Source: Pseudescherichia sp031998825
GTDB taxonomy: Bacteria; Pseudomonadota; Gammaproteobacteria; Enterobacterales; Enterobacteriaceae
NCBI RefSeq assembly: GCF_031998825.1
Contig: NZ_DAMACX010000003.1
Location: forward strand, 62,001-126,000
Length of the DNA: 64,000 nucleotides
Reading direction: 5' to 3'
The notes beneath the pieces were generated by a model. It worked only from the letters and a program-made list of their open reading frames with translations. It was not told the origin of the DNA and ran no database searches. This document shows positions 7,277-16,629 of this stretch, in pieces. Positions within the stretch are counted from its first letter, which is position 1, and each line of letters starts with the position of its first letter. The translations under genes and the position numbers were made by a program.

Positions 7277-10123
7277 TTGAAATACCTCGTCTCTTTTCGA
7301 ACCACTCTCAAAGTTTCACGCTACCTGTTCCGGGCGCTGGCACTGCTGCTCTGGCTGCTGATTGTCCTCTGTTCGGTGTTCTACATCGTTAACGCCCTGC
7401 ACCAGAAAGAGTCTGAAATCCGTAAGGAGTTTAATCTCAGCTCCGATCAGGCCCAGCGCTATATTCAGCGCACCTCAGACGTGATGAAAGAGCTCAAGTA
7501 CATCGCAGAAAATCGCCTGACGGCAGAGAACGGCATCATGGCCTCTCGCGTGCAGAGTGCGCAGAACGACGTCCCCGATTTTCAACCGCTGTTCCCGGAC
7601 TCCGACTGCTCGGCGATGGGTACGGCATGGCGCGGCTCGCTGGAGTCGCTGGCGTGGTTTATGCGCTACTGGCGAGATAACTTCTCTGCCGCCTACGATC
7701 TCAACCGGGTATTTTTGATTGGCAGCGTCAACCTCTGCATGGCCGACTTCGGCCTGCGCGACGTGCCGCTGGAGCGTGAGAGTGCCCTGAAAAACCTGCA
7801 CGAGCGCATCCTGAAATACCGCAACGCCCCGCAGGAAGAGCGCGGCAACAACATCTTCTGGATAAGCCAGGGCGCGCGTCCCGGCATCGGCTACTTCTAC
7901 GCCCTGACGCCGGTCTACCTGGCCAACCGCCTGCAGGCGCTGCTGGGCGTTGAGCAGTCTATCCGCATGGATAACTTCTTTACGCCGGGCAGCCTGCCAA
8001 TAAGCGTGACCATTCTGGACGAGAACGGCCACGCGCTGATCTCCCTGACCGGGCCGGATAACCGTCCGGAGATCGATCCGCGCTGGATGCAGGAGCGCTC
8101 CTGGTTTGGCTACACCTCCGGCTTCCGCGATCTGGTGCTGAAGAAGAGCCTGCAACCCTCCTCCCTGAGCGTGGTCTACTCGGTGCCGGTGGATCTGGTG
8201 CTGGAGCATATCCGCATGCTGATCCTCAACGCGGTGCTGCTTAACGTGCTGGTAGGGATCGCGCTCTTTACCCTGGCGCGGATGTACGAGCGGCGCATCT
8301 TTATTCCGGCGGAGGTAGATGCCCAGCGTCTTGAAGAGCATGAGCAGTTCAACCGTAAGATTGTTGCCTCCGCCCCGGTGGGGATCTGTATTTTACGTAC
8401 TCAGGATGGCACCAACATTCTGAGTAACGAGCTGGCGCATAACTACCTCAATATGCTGACCCACGAGGATCGGCAGCGGCTGACGCAGATTATCTGTGGT
8501 CAGCAGGTCAACTTTGTCGATGTGCTTACCAGCAACAACACCAATCTGCAGATCAGCTTTGTTCACTCGCGCTATCGCAATGAGAACGTGGCTATCTGCG
8601 TGCTGGTGGATGTCTCCGCCCGCGTCAAAATGGAGGAGTCGCTGCAGGATATGGCCCAGGCGGCGGAGCAGGCGAGCCAGTCGAAGTCGATGTTCCTGGC
8701 GACCGTTAGCCACGAGCTGCGCACGCCGCTCTACGGTATTATCGGTAACCTCGATCTGCTGCAAACCAAGGCGCTGCCGAAAGGGGTAGATCGCCTGGTG
8801 ACGGCTATGAACAACTCCTCCAGCCTGCTGCTGAAGATCATCAGCGATATTCTCGACTTCTCAAAAATTGAGTCCGAGCAGCTGAAGATCGAGCCACGTG
8901 AGTTCTCCCCGCGCGAGGTGATGAACCATATCACCGCTAACTACCTGCCGCTGGTGGTGCGCAAGCAGCTCGGGCTGTACTGCTTTATCGATCCGGACGT
9001 GCCGGTGATGATGCAGGGCGATCCGATGCGCCTTCAGCAGGTGATCTCTAATCTGCTGAGCAACGCCATCAAGTTTACCGACGTAGGCTGTATCGTGCTT
9101 CATGTGCAGCGGGTAGGGGAGTATCTCTCTATTCAGGTGCGTGATACCGGCGTCGGCATTCCGGCCAAAGAGGTGGTTCGCCTGTTCGATCCCTTCTTCC
9201 AGGTGGGCACCGGCGTACAGCGCAACTTCCAGGGCACCGGGCTGGGACTCGCCATCTGCGAGAAGCTGATCAGCATGATGGATGGTGATATCGCGGTGGA
9301 TACCGAGCCGGGCATGGGGAGCCAGTTTACTCTGCGCATCCCGCTCTACTCTGCCCAGTCGCCGCAGGTGATTGACGTTGACGGCCTGGCTAACACGCGC
9401 TGCTGGCTGGCGATCCGTAACGCCTCGCTGTGCAGCTTCGTGGAGTCGCTGCTGGCGCGCAACGGCATTCGTGCCGAGCGCTACGAAGGGCAGACTCCGG
9501 ATGCAGACGATATGCTGCTTACCGATGATGCCCTCGACCAACCCTGGCAGGGCAGGGCGGCGGTGATCTTCTGCCGTCGGCATATCGGCATTCCGCAGGA
9601 GCGCAAGCCTGGCGAGTGGACGCACAGCGTGGCATCACCCCATGAGCTGCTGGCCCTGCTGGCACGCATCTACAGCGTTAAGGTGGATACCAGCGAAACC
9701 GCGCCGGTGCTCTCCGCTGCCGGGACGCAGGACGCCCACAATGATGACATGATGATTCTGGTGGTGGACGATCACCCGATCAACCGACGGCTGCTTGCCG
9801 ATCAGCTTGGCTCCCTGGGCTACCAGTGCAAAACTGCCAACGACGGTGTGGATGCCCTGAACGTGCTGAGCAAAAACCATATCGATATCATCCTGAGCGA
9901 CGTTAACATGCCAAATATGGATGGCTACCGCCTGACGCAGCGCATTCGTCAGCTGGGGCTGACCCTACCGGTGGTGGGCGTGACGGCTAACGCGCTGGCG
10001 GAAGAGAAGCAGCGCTGCCTGGAGTCGGGCATGGATAGCTGTCTGTCGAAACCGGTCACGCTGGACGTGCTGGAGCAGACGCTGGCGATCTACGCGGAGC
10101 GGGTGAGAAAATCGCGGGGATAG
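7277..10123 (+). CDS. rcsC: Hybrid sensor kinase RcsC of the Rcs phosphorelay
   Basis: Inner-membrane hybrid histidine kinase that senses envelope stress and passes phosphate to RcsD and then RcsB. It has 948 residues (E. coli 949). Membrane segments lie near residues 20-40 and 310-335 around a periplasmic domain. Then come a linker, the HisKA domain with the phosphorylated His in ATVSHELRTPLYG, an ATPase domain (DTGVGIPAKE, GTGLGLAI) and a C-terminal receiver with the acceptor Asp in ILSDVNMPNMDG. The start is a TTG at 7277, as I recall for K-12, with GGAG about 10 nt upstream. It faces rcsB convergently. The atoSC-DAEB block found next to rcsC in K-12 is absent. Confidence 0.97.
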   Translation: MKYLVSFRTTLKVSRYLFRALALLLWLLIVLCSVFYIVNALHQKESEIRKEFNLSSDQAQRYIQRTSDVMKELKYIAENRLTAENGIMASRVQSAQNDVPDFQPLFPDSDCSAMGTAWRGSLESLAWFMRYWRDNFSAAYDLNRVFLIGSVNLCMADFGLRDVPLERESALKNLHERILKYRNAPQEERGNNIFWISQGARPGIGYFYALTPVYLANRLQALLGVEQSIRMDNFFTPGSLPISVTILDENGHALISLTGPDNRPEIDPRWMQERSWFGYTSGFRDLVLKKSLQPSSLSVVYSVPVDLVLEHIRMLILNAVLLNVLVGIALFTLARMYERRIFIPAEVDAQRLEEHEQFNRKIVASAPVGICILRTQDGTNILSNELAHNYLNMLTHEDRQRLTQIICGQQVNFVDVLTSNNTNLQISFVHSRYRNENVAICVLVDVSARVKMEESLQDMAQAAEQASQSKSMFLATVSHELRTPLYGIIGNLDLLQTKALPKGVDRLVTAMNNSSSLLLKIISDILDFSKIESEQLKIEPREFSPREVMNHITANYLPLVVRKQLGLYCFIDPDVPVMMQGDPMRLQQVISNLLSNAIKFTDVGCIVLHVQRVGEYLSIQVRDTGVGIPAKEVVRLFDPFFQVGTGVQRNFQGTGLGLAICEKLISMMDGDIAVDTEPGMGSQFTLRIPLYSAQSPQVIDVDGLANTRCWLAIRNASLCSFVESLLARNGIRAERYEGQTPDADDMLLTDDALDQPWQGRAAVIFCRRHIGIPQERKPGEWTHSVASPHELLALLARIYSVKVDTSETAPVLSAAGTQDAHNDDMMILVVDDHPINRRLLADQLGSLGYQCKTANDGVDALNVLSKNHIDIILSDVNMPNMDGYRLTQRIRQLGLTLPVVGVTANALAEEKQRCLESGMDSCLSKPVTLDVLEQTLAIYAERVRKSRG

Positions 10124-10128
10124 AAAAT

Positions 10129-10160
10129 GTAGGCCGGGCAAGCGTCAGCGCCGCCCGGCT
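10129..10160. repeat. REP element between rcsC and rcsB
   Basis: GTAGGCCGGGCAAGCG followed by the complementary arm CGCCGCCCGGC forms a REP hairpin in the gap between two convergent genes. It may also act as a bidirectional mRNA 3' end. Confidence 0.85.
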
Positions 10161-10176
10161 TAACGTTCAGAGAGGA

Positions 10177-10827
10177 TTAATCTTTGTCCGCCGGGCTCAG
10201 GGTCACGGAGGAGAGATAGTTCAGCAGGGCGATATCGTTATCCACCCCCAGCTTCATCATTGCCGATTTCTTCTGGCTGCTGATGGTTTTAATGCTGCGG
10301 TTCAGCTTCTTGGCGATCTCGGTAACGAGGAAACCTTCGGCGAACAGACGCAGCACTTCGCTCTCTTTCGGTGACAGACGTTTGTCGCCGTAGCCGCCAG
10401 CGCTGATCTTCTCCAGCAGGCGAGAGACGCTCTCCGGGGTAAACTTCTTCCCTTTCTGCAGCGAGGCCAGCGCTTTCGGCAGGTCCGTTGGCGCGCCCTG
10501 TTTCAGGACAATCCCTTCGATATCCAGCTCCAGCACCGCGCTGAGGATGGCCGGGTTGTTGTTCATGGTCAGCACGATCACCGACAGGTTCGGGAAGTGG
10601 CGCTTGATGTATTTAATCAGGGTAATGCCGTCGCCATATTTGTCACCGGGCATGGAGAGATCGGTGATCAGGACATGCGCATCCAGTTTTGGCAGGTTAT
10701 TGATAAGCTGTGTTGAGTCTTCAAATTCACCGACTACATTCACCCACTCGATCTGTTCAAGTGACTTGCGAATACCGAACAGTACAATCGGATGGTCATC
10801 GGCAATAATTACGTTCATATTGTTCAT
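10177..10827 (-). CDS. rcsB: Response regulator RcsB
   Basis: DNA-binding regulator at the end of the Rcs phosphorelay, active as a homodimer or with RcsA and other auxiliary proteins. It controls capsule, motility and envelope genes. It has 216 residues, the same as E. coli. The receiver domain carries the acceptor Asp56 (LITDLSMPG), and a LuxR/FixJ-type helix-turn-helix follows (LSPKESEVLRLFAEG). I chose the ATG ending at 10827 (MNNMNVIIADDHP) because it matches the known N-terminus. An in-frame upstream extension would overlap rcsD. The gap to the rcsD stop is only 16 nt, so the two are probably one operon. Confidence 0.98.
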   Translation of the reverse strand: MNNMNVIIADDHPIVLFGIRKSLEQIEWVNVVGEFEDSTQLINNLPKLDAHVLITDLSMPGDKYGDGITLIKYIKRHFPNLSVIVLTMNNNPAILSAVLELDIEGIVLKQGAPTDLPKALASLQKGKKFTPESVSRLLEKISAGGYGDKRLSPKESEVLRLFAEGFLVTEIAKKLNRSIKTISSQKKSAMMKLGVDNDIALLNYLSSVTLSPADKD

Positions 10828-10843
10828 GTATAAGGCTACCTTG

Positions 10844-13510
10844 CTACAGCAAGCTTTTGACGTAGGCGTCAATGTCGCTGATATATTTTTCTATGCCTGA
10901 AACATCTTTCTCACGAATTAAATGTTCCAGCGTTTCACATAATTGCTTGCCGGGAACCAAATTTAGCATGGCAAACACCCCTTTGAGGCGGTGCGCTGTC
11001 TGTGCCAGCGCCGCGAAATCGCTTACAGCCGCTTCAGTATACAACCTCTTAACATCGTCGGGTACTGTATCGACAAACAGCGCATAATAGCCGCTGGCAT
11101 GCAGTTCGGCATTTTCATTCCCGCCCATCGGTGAGGGCGAGACCTCATCCTGCGCCAGCTGTTCTTCGATAAGTTGCAGTATCGCTTCCTGCATCGCATT
11201 ACTGATATTGAAATTCACGCGCAGCTGGCCGGGGCCAATTTTCCGCACGGCGGCCTCATCATCGCTTAAAAGCAAGCCTGAGGCTGTAAGATTAGACGGA
11301 TTATCCGTTAAAAAGAGATCGTACTCTTGACTTATTAATCTCTCATCCGGCGTGATGCAGCTTGCTCCCCAATTTTCCAGCTGGCGAACCACGATATGAC
11401 GAATTTCGTTGGAGGTAATATCGATCATCGCTACGACGTCATCCAACAGCTTCTCTTCAGATTCAACCTCCTGCGCCTGGGCCGCCATCTTCACATGCAG
11501 CGTATAGCGGGTGCCTAAGCTTTCGCGTGCTTTAATGTTCAGATGTCCACCAAGCTTGCGCGCCAGCTGATCGCACAGCCAGAAGGTGAGGGCATTGGCT
11601 TTGCCGTAGCGATCGCTCTGGGTATCGTTGAGGAACGGGAAGTGCAGGTTGTCCACTTCGCTGGCCGTGACCCCTTCGCCGGTATCGAGGATACGGAAGG
11701 TCAGGCGATCGTCCGCCGACTCGTCGGTATCAACCTCAAGGGTAATTTTGCCGATCTGGGTGGTGGTCACCGCATACTGGATCAGCATCAGCAGGATGCG
11801 TCTCAGCGCCTCGCGATCGCCGTGCCGCTCTTCGTTAGCGGGCAGGTTATTATTAATCAGCAGCTGCAGGCCTTTACGCTTGATGGTCGGCAGCACCTCG
11901 GGCACCACTTCATCAATCAGATCCTGAATCGAGAACTGGGTCAGCGTTCCCTTCCAGCTGTCGGTCTCCAGCATGTTTGCCAGCTGAATATCTTCAACCA
12001 GCTGCACCAGCGTCTGGGCATGATGCGTCAGATGGCGGCTCTCTTCGCTGTCGATCGCCGCAGCCTCACCGGCAAGCGTCTTAGCCGGCAGGCTTAGCGC
12101 CTCGCCAATATGCTGCATAAACGCCGAGCGGCCCTGCTGGTTTTTCTCATACAGACGCTGAGCCTGCTTGAGTTTTTTGTTAACCAGCACCTCCCGGTCC
12201 TGATCGCGAATAATAAAGATCTGCGTTCTCGGCACCACCTGACTGCGGAACTGCCGGATCTCATACAGCTCGTTGTTCACCGTTGCCTGGATAACCCCCT
12301 GGTGCTGATCCGCCATGCTGGTGATGTTTTGCAGGTTCAGATGGGGCAGCAGGTGATCTGCGATCTTGTTGCTGATGACCGTCCGGTTGGCCTCCTGGTC
12401 GTGCACCAGCAGCCCCAGCGGCAGAACCGAGACAATCTCTTCGTTTAGCGCCCGCAGCAGGCGCAGCTCGTTATTTGCACCCGGCGAGGACTGGCCGTCG
12501 AGCTGGCGGCCCGGCTGATGGCGGAAGGTCGTAAAGCCAAACAGCGCCAGCGCCAGCAGGCCAATATTGAGCAGCAGCGGCAGGACGATATTCTGTAATG
12601 TCTCCAGCAGCAGGGTACCGAAAGGCACTTGCCACACCAGACGCATATCCGTTGAGTTCAGCGACGAGGAGATCTCAATCTTCGCCCCGCTAAAGTTGAC
12701 CGAGACGCTGTCTGCCGTCTCCTTGTCCGAGGCGCGCAGGGGAGTAGGGCCGTTATCCGGCTCGAGGCGGAAGCTGTCCATCGGCATGCCGGGAGGGATG
12801 AGATCGTTAATCGGCAGATCGAACGCCACCACCGTCGCCAGATGGCCCGGCTGGTTAAAGGTGGTACGCAGGGTAAAGTAGTAACCGTTTTGCCAGCTCA
12901 GGCTGCGCAGCGGGGAGAAGCTCTCCCGCTCGTCGAGAGCGTTAGCCTGCTGCAGCATCTCTGCCCGGCGTGAGTCGACGATATTATCAATGGTCGACTC
13001 CTTGAAGCCCGAAGAGAGATCCTTCAGCGGCAGGGTAGAGACCAGGATCATGCTGTTATCCTGGCCGTTAAGATAGTACATCGACCAGGGCACGGTCTCT
13101 GCGCCCCATAGCGTGTCAAGGTAGGTAGAGATGCGCTGCGTCATCTCAAGGGTTGAGCCGTCGTGGGAGCCGAAGATCAGCGCTTCGGTTTTACGTCGTG
13201 GTTTCTCAAGATAGTAGACGTCCTGCTTCAGACGCGTCTCCTGGAGACCGTCAGCGGGAGCGGCAGGGGCGGCAGCGATATTGTCGTAGATCTGCCACGT
13301 TGCATAGCGCCAGGTATCGACCCGCTTGTGCATCGCATGGGTGATATCGACGATTTGATAGCTCTTATCTTTCAGCCATGCATTAACGGCGCTTTGCACC
13401 ATGACGCCCAGGGTTACCAGCAGAACGATAATCAGTAATAGAAAGAAACGGGTAATGTTGCCTGGTATCAGGGAAAACTTGCCAGGGATCATGCTGTCGG
13501 ATCGACTCAT
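10844..13510 (-). CDS. rcsD: Phosphotransfer intermediate RcsD
   Basis: Membrane protein that relays phosphate from RcsC to RcsB through a C-terminal HPt domain. It has 888 residues (E. coli 890). A membrane segment follows the first 20 residues, a second lies near residues 300-325 after the periplasmic domain. The middle is kinase-like but lacks a phosphorylatable His box. The HPt histidine is in ALAQTAHRLKGVFAML. The first 15 residues differ from E. coli and the ribosome site before the ATG ending at 13510 is poor, so a start 18 nt downstream (MIPGKF) remains possible. It is co-directional with rcsB. Confidence 0.96.
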   Translation of the reverse strand: MSRSDSMIPGKFSLIPGNITRFFLLLIIVLLVTLGVMVQSAVNAWLKDKSYQIVDITHAMHKRVDTWRYATWQIYDNIAAAPAAPADGLQETRLKQDVYYLEKPRRKTEALIFGSHDGSTLEMTQRISTYLDTLWGAETVPWSMYYLNGQDNSMILVSTLPLKDLSSGFKESTIDNIVDSRRAEMLQQANALDERESFSPLRSLSWQNGYYFTLRTTFNQPGHLATVVAFDLPINDLIPPGMPMDSFRLEPDNGPTPLRASDKETADSVSVNFSGAKIEISSSLNSTDMRLVWQVPFGTLLLETLQNIVLPLLLNIGLLALALFGFTTFRHQPGRQLDGQSSPGANNELRLLRALNEEIVSVLPLGLLVHDQEANRTVISNKIADHLLPHLNLQNITSMADQHQGVIQATVNNELYEIRQFRSQVVPRTQIFIIRDQDREVLVNKKLKQAQRLYEKNQQGRSAFMQHIGEALSLPAKTLAGEAAAIDSEESRHLTHHAQTLVQLVEDIQLANMLETDSWKGTLTQFSIQDLIDEVVPEVLPTIKRKGLQLLINNNLPANEERHGDREALRRILLMLIQYAVTTTQIGKITLEVDTDESADDRLTFRILDTGEGVTASEVDNLHFPFLNDTQSDRYGKANALTFWLCDQLARKLGGHLNIKARESLGTRYTLHVKMAAQAQEVESEEKLLDDVVAMIDITSNEIRHIVVRQLENWGASCITPDERLISQEYDLFLTDNPSNLTASGLLLSDDEAAVRKIGPGQLRVNFNISNAMQEAILQLIEEQLAQDEVSPSPMGGNENAELHASGYYALFVDTVPDDVKRLYTEAAVSDFAALAQTAHRLKGVFAMLNLVPGKQLCETLEHLIREKDVSGIEKYISDIDAYVKSLL

Positions 13511-13844
13511 CAGTGTGTCATCAGGCTGGTAAAAGTTATGCTACTTGGTGGCGTACAGCAGGCAGTATAAAGGGTAATGCCTGAATTTCCAGACTCTCTT
13601 CACGTCTGGCGAGAAACTGAACGGCATAAAAGAGACTTTAACACAGCGAAGCGGTAAACCTGTACAGGGTTTAGGCAGCGGTATAAATAACCATCGATGA
13701 GAGCAGCGAAATAGCACGAAATAACAAGATATTGCTTATGTTTTTGGCGTAGTGAATTTTGCTTACTTTCCGTCATCATTAGTTAATAGTCGTTATGATT
13801 TCAGGGCGGTAGCATAAAATTGAGCGGGCAACGTAAAGAAAGGT
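13511..13844. other. Intergenic region between rcsD and micF
   Basis: About 330 bp with no gene I can support. It must hold the rcsD promoter (minus strand). AT-rich stretches near 13730-13800 lie downstream of the micF terminator. I see no reliable hexamers or operators. Confidence 0.5.
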
Positions 13845-13939
13845 AAAAAAAAGCCGAATGCAGAGCATCCGGCGAGAATTGGGGTAAACGGACATTCAGA
13901 GTCGAATGACGGTAATAAATAAAAGTTAATGATGATAGC
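13845..13939 (-). ncRNA. micF: MicF antisense RNA
   Basis: Small trans-acting RNA that represses ompF translation together with Hfq. Read on the minus strand it begins GCTATCATCATTAAC, as in E. coli, continues with the ACCGTCATTC and TGAATGTCCGTTTACCCC blocks that pair with the ompF leader, and ends in a GCCGGATGCTCTGCATTCGGC hairpin followed by eight T. It is about 95 nt long, close to the 93 nt known. It is divergent from ompC as in E. coli. An open reading frame across it is spurious. Confidence 0.93.
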
Positions 13940-14094
13940 GAGGGTTATTTTAGTAGCCAATCCGCGATTTGTTTTGTCTTTCAGTGCTATGACCGCTAAA
14001 TCATACAAACTAATGATTTTTATGTAGAAATATTATTTCTTGATTATTGATGCTTTATTTTTTAGCTATTCGTGCCAGCAAAAGTTCCCCAATA

Positions 14095-14171
14095 TTTACA
14101 AAATGAAACATCTATCTATCTAACTGAAACATATTAAAAGTTTTAGTAGCATTTTCTTGTTGGATTATTCT
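14095..14171 (+). promoter_or_regulatory. ompC promoter with three OmpR sites
   Basis: Three tandem 20-bp OmpR sites correspond to C1-C3 of E. coli: C1 about 14095-14114 (TGAAACATCTA), C2 about 14115-14134 (CTGAAACATATT), C3 about 14136-14155 (AAAAGTTTTAGTAGCATTTT). A -10-like TATTCT follows at 14166-14171. A long leader leads to the start codon. OmpR~P raises ompC at high osmolarity; the C1 side also faces micF. Confidence 0.85.
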
Positions 14172-14263
14172 GTATTTTTTAGGAGAATGGCTTGGCCGAC
14201 TGATTTGACGCTCAATCAGTAAGCAGTGGCAATAATAAAAGCATATAAATGAGGGTTAATAAC

Positions 14264-15391
14264 ATGAAAGTTAAAGTACTGTCCCTCCTGGTACCGGCTC
14301 TGCTGGTAGCAGGCGCAGCGAACGCGGCTGAAATTTACAATAAAGACGGCAACAAATTAGACCTCTACGGCAAAGTTGACGGCCTGCACTATTTCTCTGA
14401 TGACGACGGTAGTGATGGCGACCAGACCTACATGCGTCTTGGCTTCAAAGGCGAAACTCAGGTTAACGATCAGGTAACCGGCTACGGCCAGTGGGAATAC
14501 CAGATCCAGGGCAACACCGCTGAGAGCGAAAACCAGTCCTGGACCCGTCTGGCATTTGCCGGCGTGAAATTCGGCGACGCTGGCTCTTTCGACTACGGTC
14601 GTAACTATGGCGTAACCTATGACGTTACCGCCTGGACCGACGTGCTGCCTGAGTTCGGTGGCGATACCTACGGTGCCGACAACTTCCTGCAGTCCCGCGC
14701 TAACGGCGTGGCGACCTACCGCAGCACCGACTTCTTCGGTCTGGTTGACGGCCTGAACTTTGCTCTGCAGTACCAGGGCAAAAACGGCAGCGCCCGTGGC
14801 GAAGACGTTGGCGGCCGCAGCCTCCTGCGTCAGAACGGCGACGGCTACGGCGGCTCCCTGACCTATGACATCGGCGAAGGCTTCAGCGTCGGTGGTGCTA
14901 TCACTAGCTCTAAACGTACCGCTGACCAGAACGCAATTGGCGTTTACGGTAGCGGCGATCGTGCAACCGTTTACACCGGCGGCCTGAAATACGACGCCAA
15001 CAACCTGTACCTGGCAGCGCAGTACTCCCAGACCTATAACGCAACCCGTTTCGGTTCTCGTGGTGATGATCAGCCGGTATACGGCTTTGCTAACAAAGCG
15101 CAGAACTTCGAAGTGGTTGCTCAGTACCAGTTCGACTTCGGCCTGCGTCCGTCCCTCGCCTACCTGAAGTCTGAAGGCAAAGACATTAACGGCAACGGTT
15201 TCGGTGGCGCTAACTACGGCGACCAGGATCTGCTGGAGTACATCGACGTTGGCGCGACTTACTACTTCAACAAAAACATGTCTACCTACGTTGATTACAA
15301 AATCAACCTACTGGATGACAACGACTTCACCCGTCAGGCTGGTGTTAGCACGGATGATATCGTAGCGCTGGGCCTGGTTTACCAGTTCTAA
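14264..15391 (+). CDS. ompC: Outer-membrane porin OmpC
   Basis: Trimeric general porin. The 21-residue signal peptide is MKVKVLSLLVPALLVAGAANA and the mature chain begins AEIYNKDGNK. The protein has 375 residues and ends in the C-terminal aromatic signature VALGLVYQF needed for BAM-dependent assembly. PEFGGDTYG belongs to constriction loop L3. The start at 14264 follows a GAGGG ribosome site; an upstream ATG at 14249 overlaps that site and is not used. Loop sequences are closer to Klebsiella OmpK36 than to E. coli OmpC from memory, which hints at the lineage. Terminator directly after. Confidence 0.95.
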   Translation: MKVKVLSLLVPALLVAGAANAAEIYNKDGNKLDLYGKVDGLHYFSDDDGSDGDQTYMRLGFKGETQVNDQVTGYGQWEYQIQGNTAESENQSWTRLAFAGVKFGDAGSFDYGRNYGVTYDVTAWTDVLPEFGGDTYGADNFLQSRANGVATYRSTDFFGLVDGLNFALQYQGKNGSARGEDVGGRSLLRQNGDGYGGSLTYDIGEGFSVGGAITSSKRTADQNAIGVYGSGDRATVYTGGLKYDANNLYLAAQYSQTYNATRFGSRGDDQPVYGFANKAQNFEVVAQYQFDFGLRPSLAYLKSEGKDINGNGFGGANYGDQDLLEYIDVGATYYFNKNMSTYVDYKINLLDDNDFTRQAGVSTDDIVALGLVYQF

Positions 15392-15410
15392 GACGTTATC
15401 TGTCTGCATG

Positions 15411-15436
15411 AAGGGGCCGCGCAGGCCCCTTTTTTA
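15411..15436 (+). terminator. ompC terminator
   Basis: AAGGGGCC-gcgca-GGCCCCTT followed by a T run, about 20 nt past the ompC stop codon. Confidence 0.9.
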
Positions 15437-15504
15437 TCGACTTTTTCCTGAACAGGCCCACTTTTGGTGTACTCTTGCGCCCATTGCGTAAGGGAATTAT
15501 TGCT

Positions 15505-16551
15505 ATGGATACGACTCTTTTTCGCGCTGCCCTGCTGGCGTTTACCCTGATTCTTACTGGCTGCGATCCAACGCCGCCTGCGCCGCAGCCTGGCGCTACC
15601 GTTACCGTTCTGGAAGGCAAAACCATGGGCACCTCCTGGCGCGTTAGCGTCGTGGATATGGATAAAGCCGAAACCGATGCGCTGCGGGAGAAAATCACCG
15701 CCCAACTCGACGCAGACGACAGGCTGCTCTCCACCTGGAAGAGCGACTCGGCCCTGAGCCGTTTTAACGCCTCCACCAGCACCACGCCGTGGCCGGTCGA
15801 CGCCGCGCTGGCGGATATTGTCACCCTTGCCCTGCGTATCGGCGTTAAAACCGACAGCGCGATGGATATTACCATCGGTCCACTGGTCAACCTGTGGGGC
15901 TTCGGCCCGGATAAGCAGCCGGAAACCACCCCGACGCCGTCGCAAATTGACGCGGCAAAAATGCGCGTGGGTTTGCAGCACCTGTCGGTCTCTTATCTGG
16001 CGGGGCAGCAGTTTTTACAGAAGGATATTCCCGACCTCTATGTCGATCTCTCCACGGTAGGCGAAGGCTACGCGGCCGATCATCTGGCGCGGCTGATGGA
16101 GCAGGAGGGGATCCCTCGCTATCTGGTCTCGGTAGGCGGGGCGCTGGTAAGCCGGGGTATGAACGGCGAAGGCAAACCCTGGCGGGTGGCGATCCAGAAG
16201 CCGACCGATCGTGAGAACGCGGTGCAGGCGGTAGTAGATATTAATGGGCACGGCATCAGCACCTCCGGCAGCTACCGCAACTACTACGAGCTGGACGGCA
16301 AACGCCTGTCGCATGTTATCGATCCGCAAACCGGGCATCCTATCGATCACAACCTGGTGTCGGTCACGGTGATCGCCCCGACGGCGCTGGAGGCCGATAC
16401 CTGGGATACCGGGCTGATGGTGCTGGGGCCGCAGAAGGCCCGTGAGGTGGCGATGCGTGAAGGGCTGGCGATCTATATGATCACCAAAGAGGGCGATACC
16501 TTTACCCCCTGGATGTCGCCGCAGTTTGCCGCTTTTTTGCAGAGTAAATAG
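15505..16551 (+). CDS. apbE: FAD:protein FMN transferase ApbE (lipoprotein)
   Basis: Periplasmic flavin transferase that links FMN covalently to a Thr of target proteins such as Nqr/Rnf subunits, using FAD and Mg2+. It has 348 residues from the ATG at 15505, which has AAGGGA upstream; a TTG 30 nt earlier is less likely. The N-terminus is a lipoprotein signal with lipobox ILTGC. Family motifs are GKTMGTSWRV, LSTWKSDSALSRFN, and the HVIDPQTGHPI segment near the C-terminus. It lies between ompC and ada exactly as in E. coli. Confidence 0.95.
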   Translation: MDTTLFRAALLAFTLILTGCDPTPPAPQPGATVTVLEGKTMGTSWRVSVVDMDKAETDALREKITAQLDADDRLLSTWKSDSALSRFNASTSTTPWPVDAALADIVTLALRIGVKTDSAMDITIGPLVNLWGFGPDKQPETTPTPSQIDAAKMRVGLQHLSVSYLAGQQFLQKDIPDLYVDLSTVGEGYAADHLARLMEQEGIPRYLVSVGGALVSRGMNGEGKPWRVAIQKPTDRENAVQAVVDINGHGISTSGSYRNYYELDGKRLSHVIDPQTGHPIDHNLVSVTVIAPTALEADTWDTGLMVLGPQKAREVAMREGLAIYMITKEGDTFTPWMSPQFAAFLQSK

Positions 16552-16564
16552 AATTAAAGCGCAA
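16552..16564 (+). promoter_or_regulatory. Ada box of the ada-alkB operon
   Basis: AATTAAAGCGCAA contains the A-box AAT and B-box GCAA separated by 6 bp, the arrangement bound by methylated Ada at its own E. coli promoter. It begins at the apbE stop codon and lies about 65 bp before the ada ATG, as expected for positive autoregulation. Confidence 0.85.
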
Positions 16565-16629
16565 GATTTCAGGTGAAGGCTGCACCAGCCCAGGGCATAG
16601 TCAGGCTAAGCTAAATAGAGGAGCCTGAT

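Noticed and set aside
13793..14008. 71-codon minus-strand frame across micF
   Set aside because: It runs through the micF RNA and its terminator, starts without a ribosome site, and has no conservation known to me.
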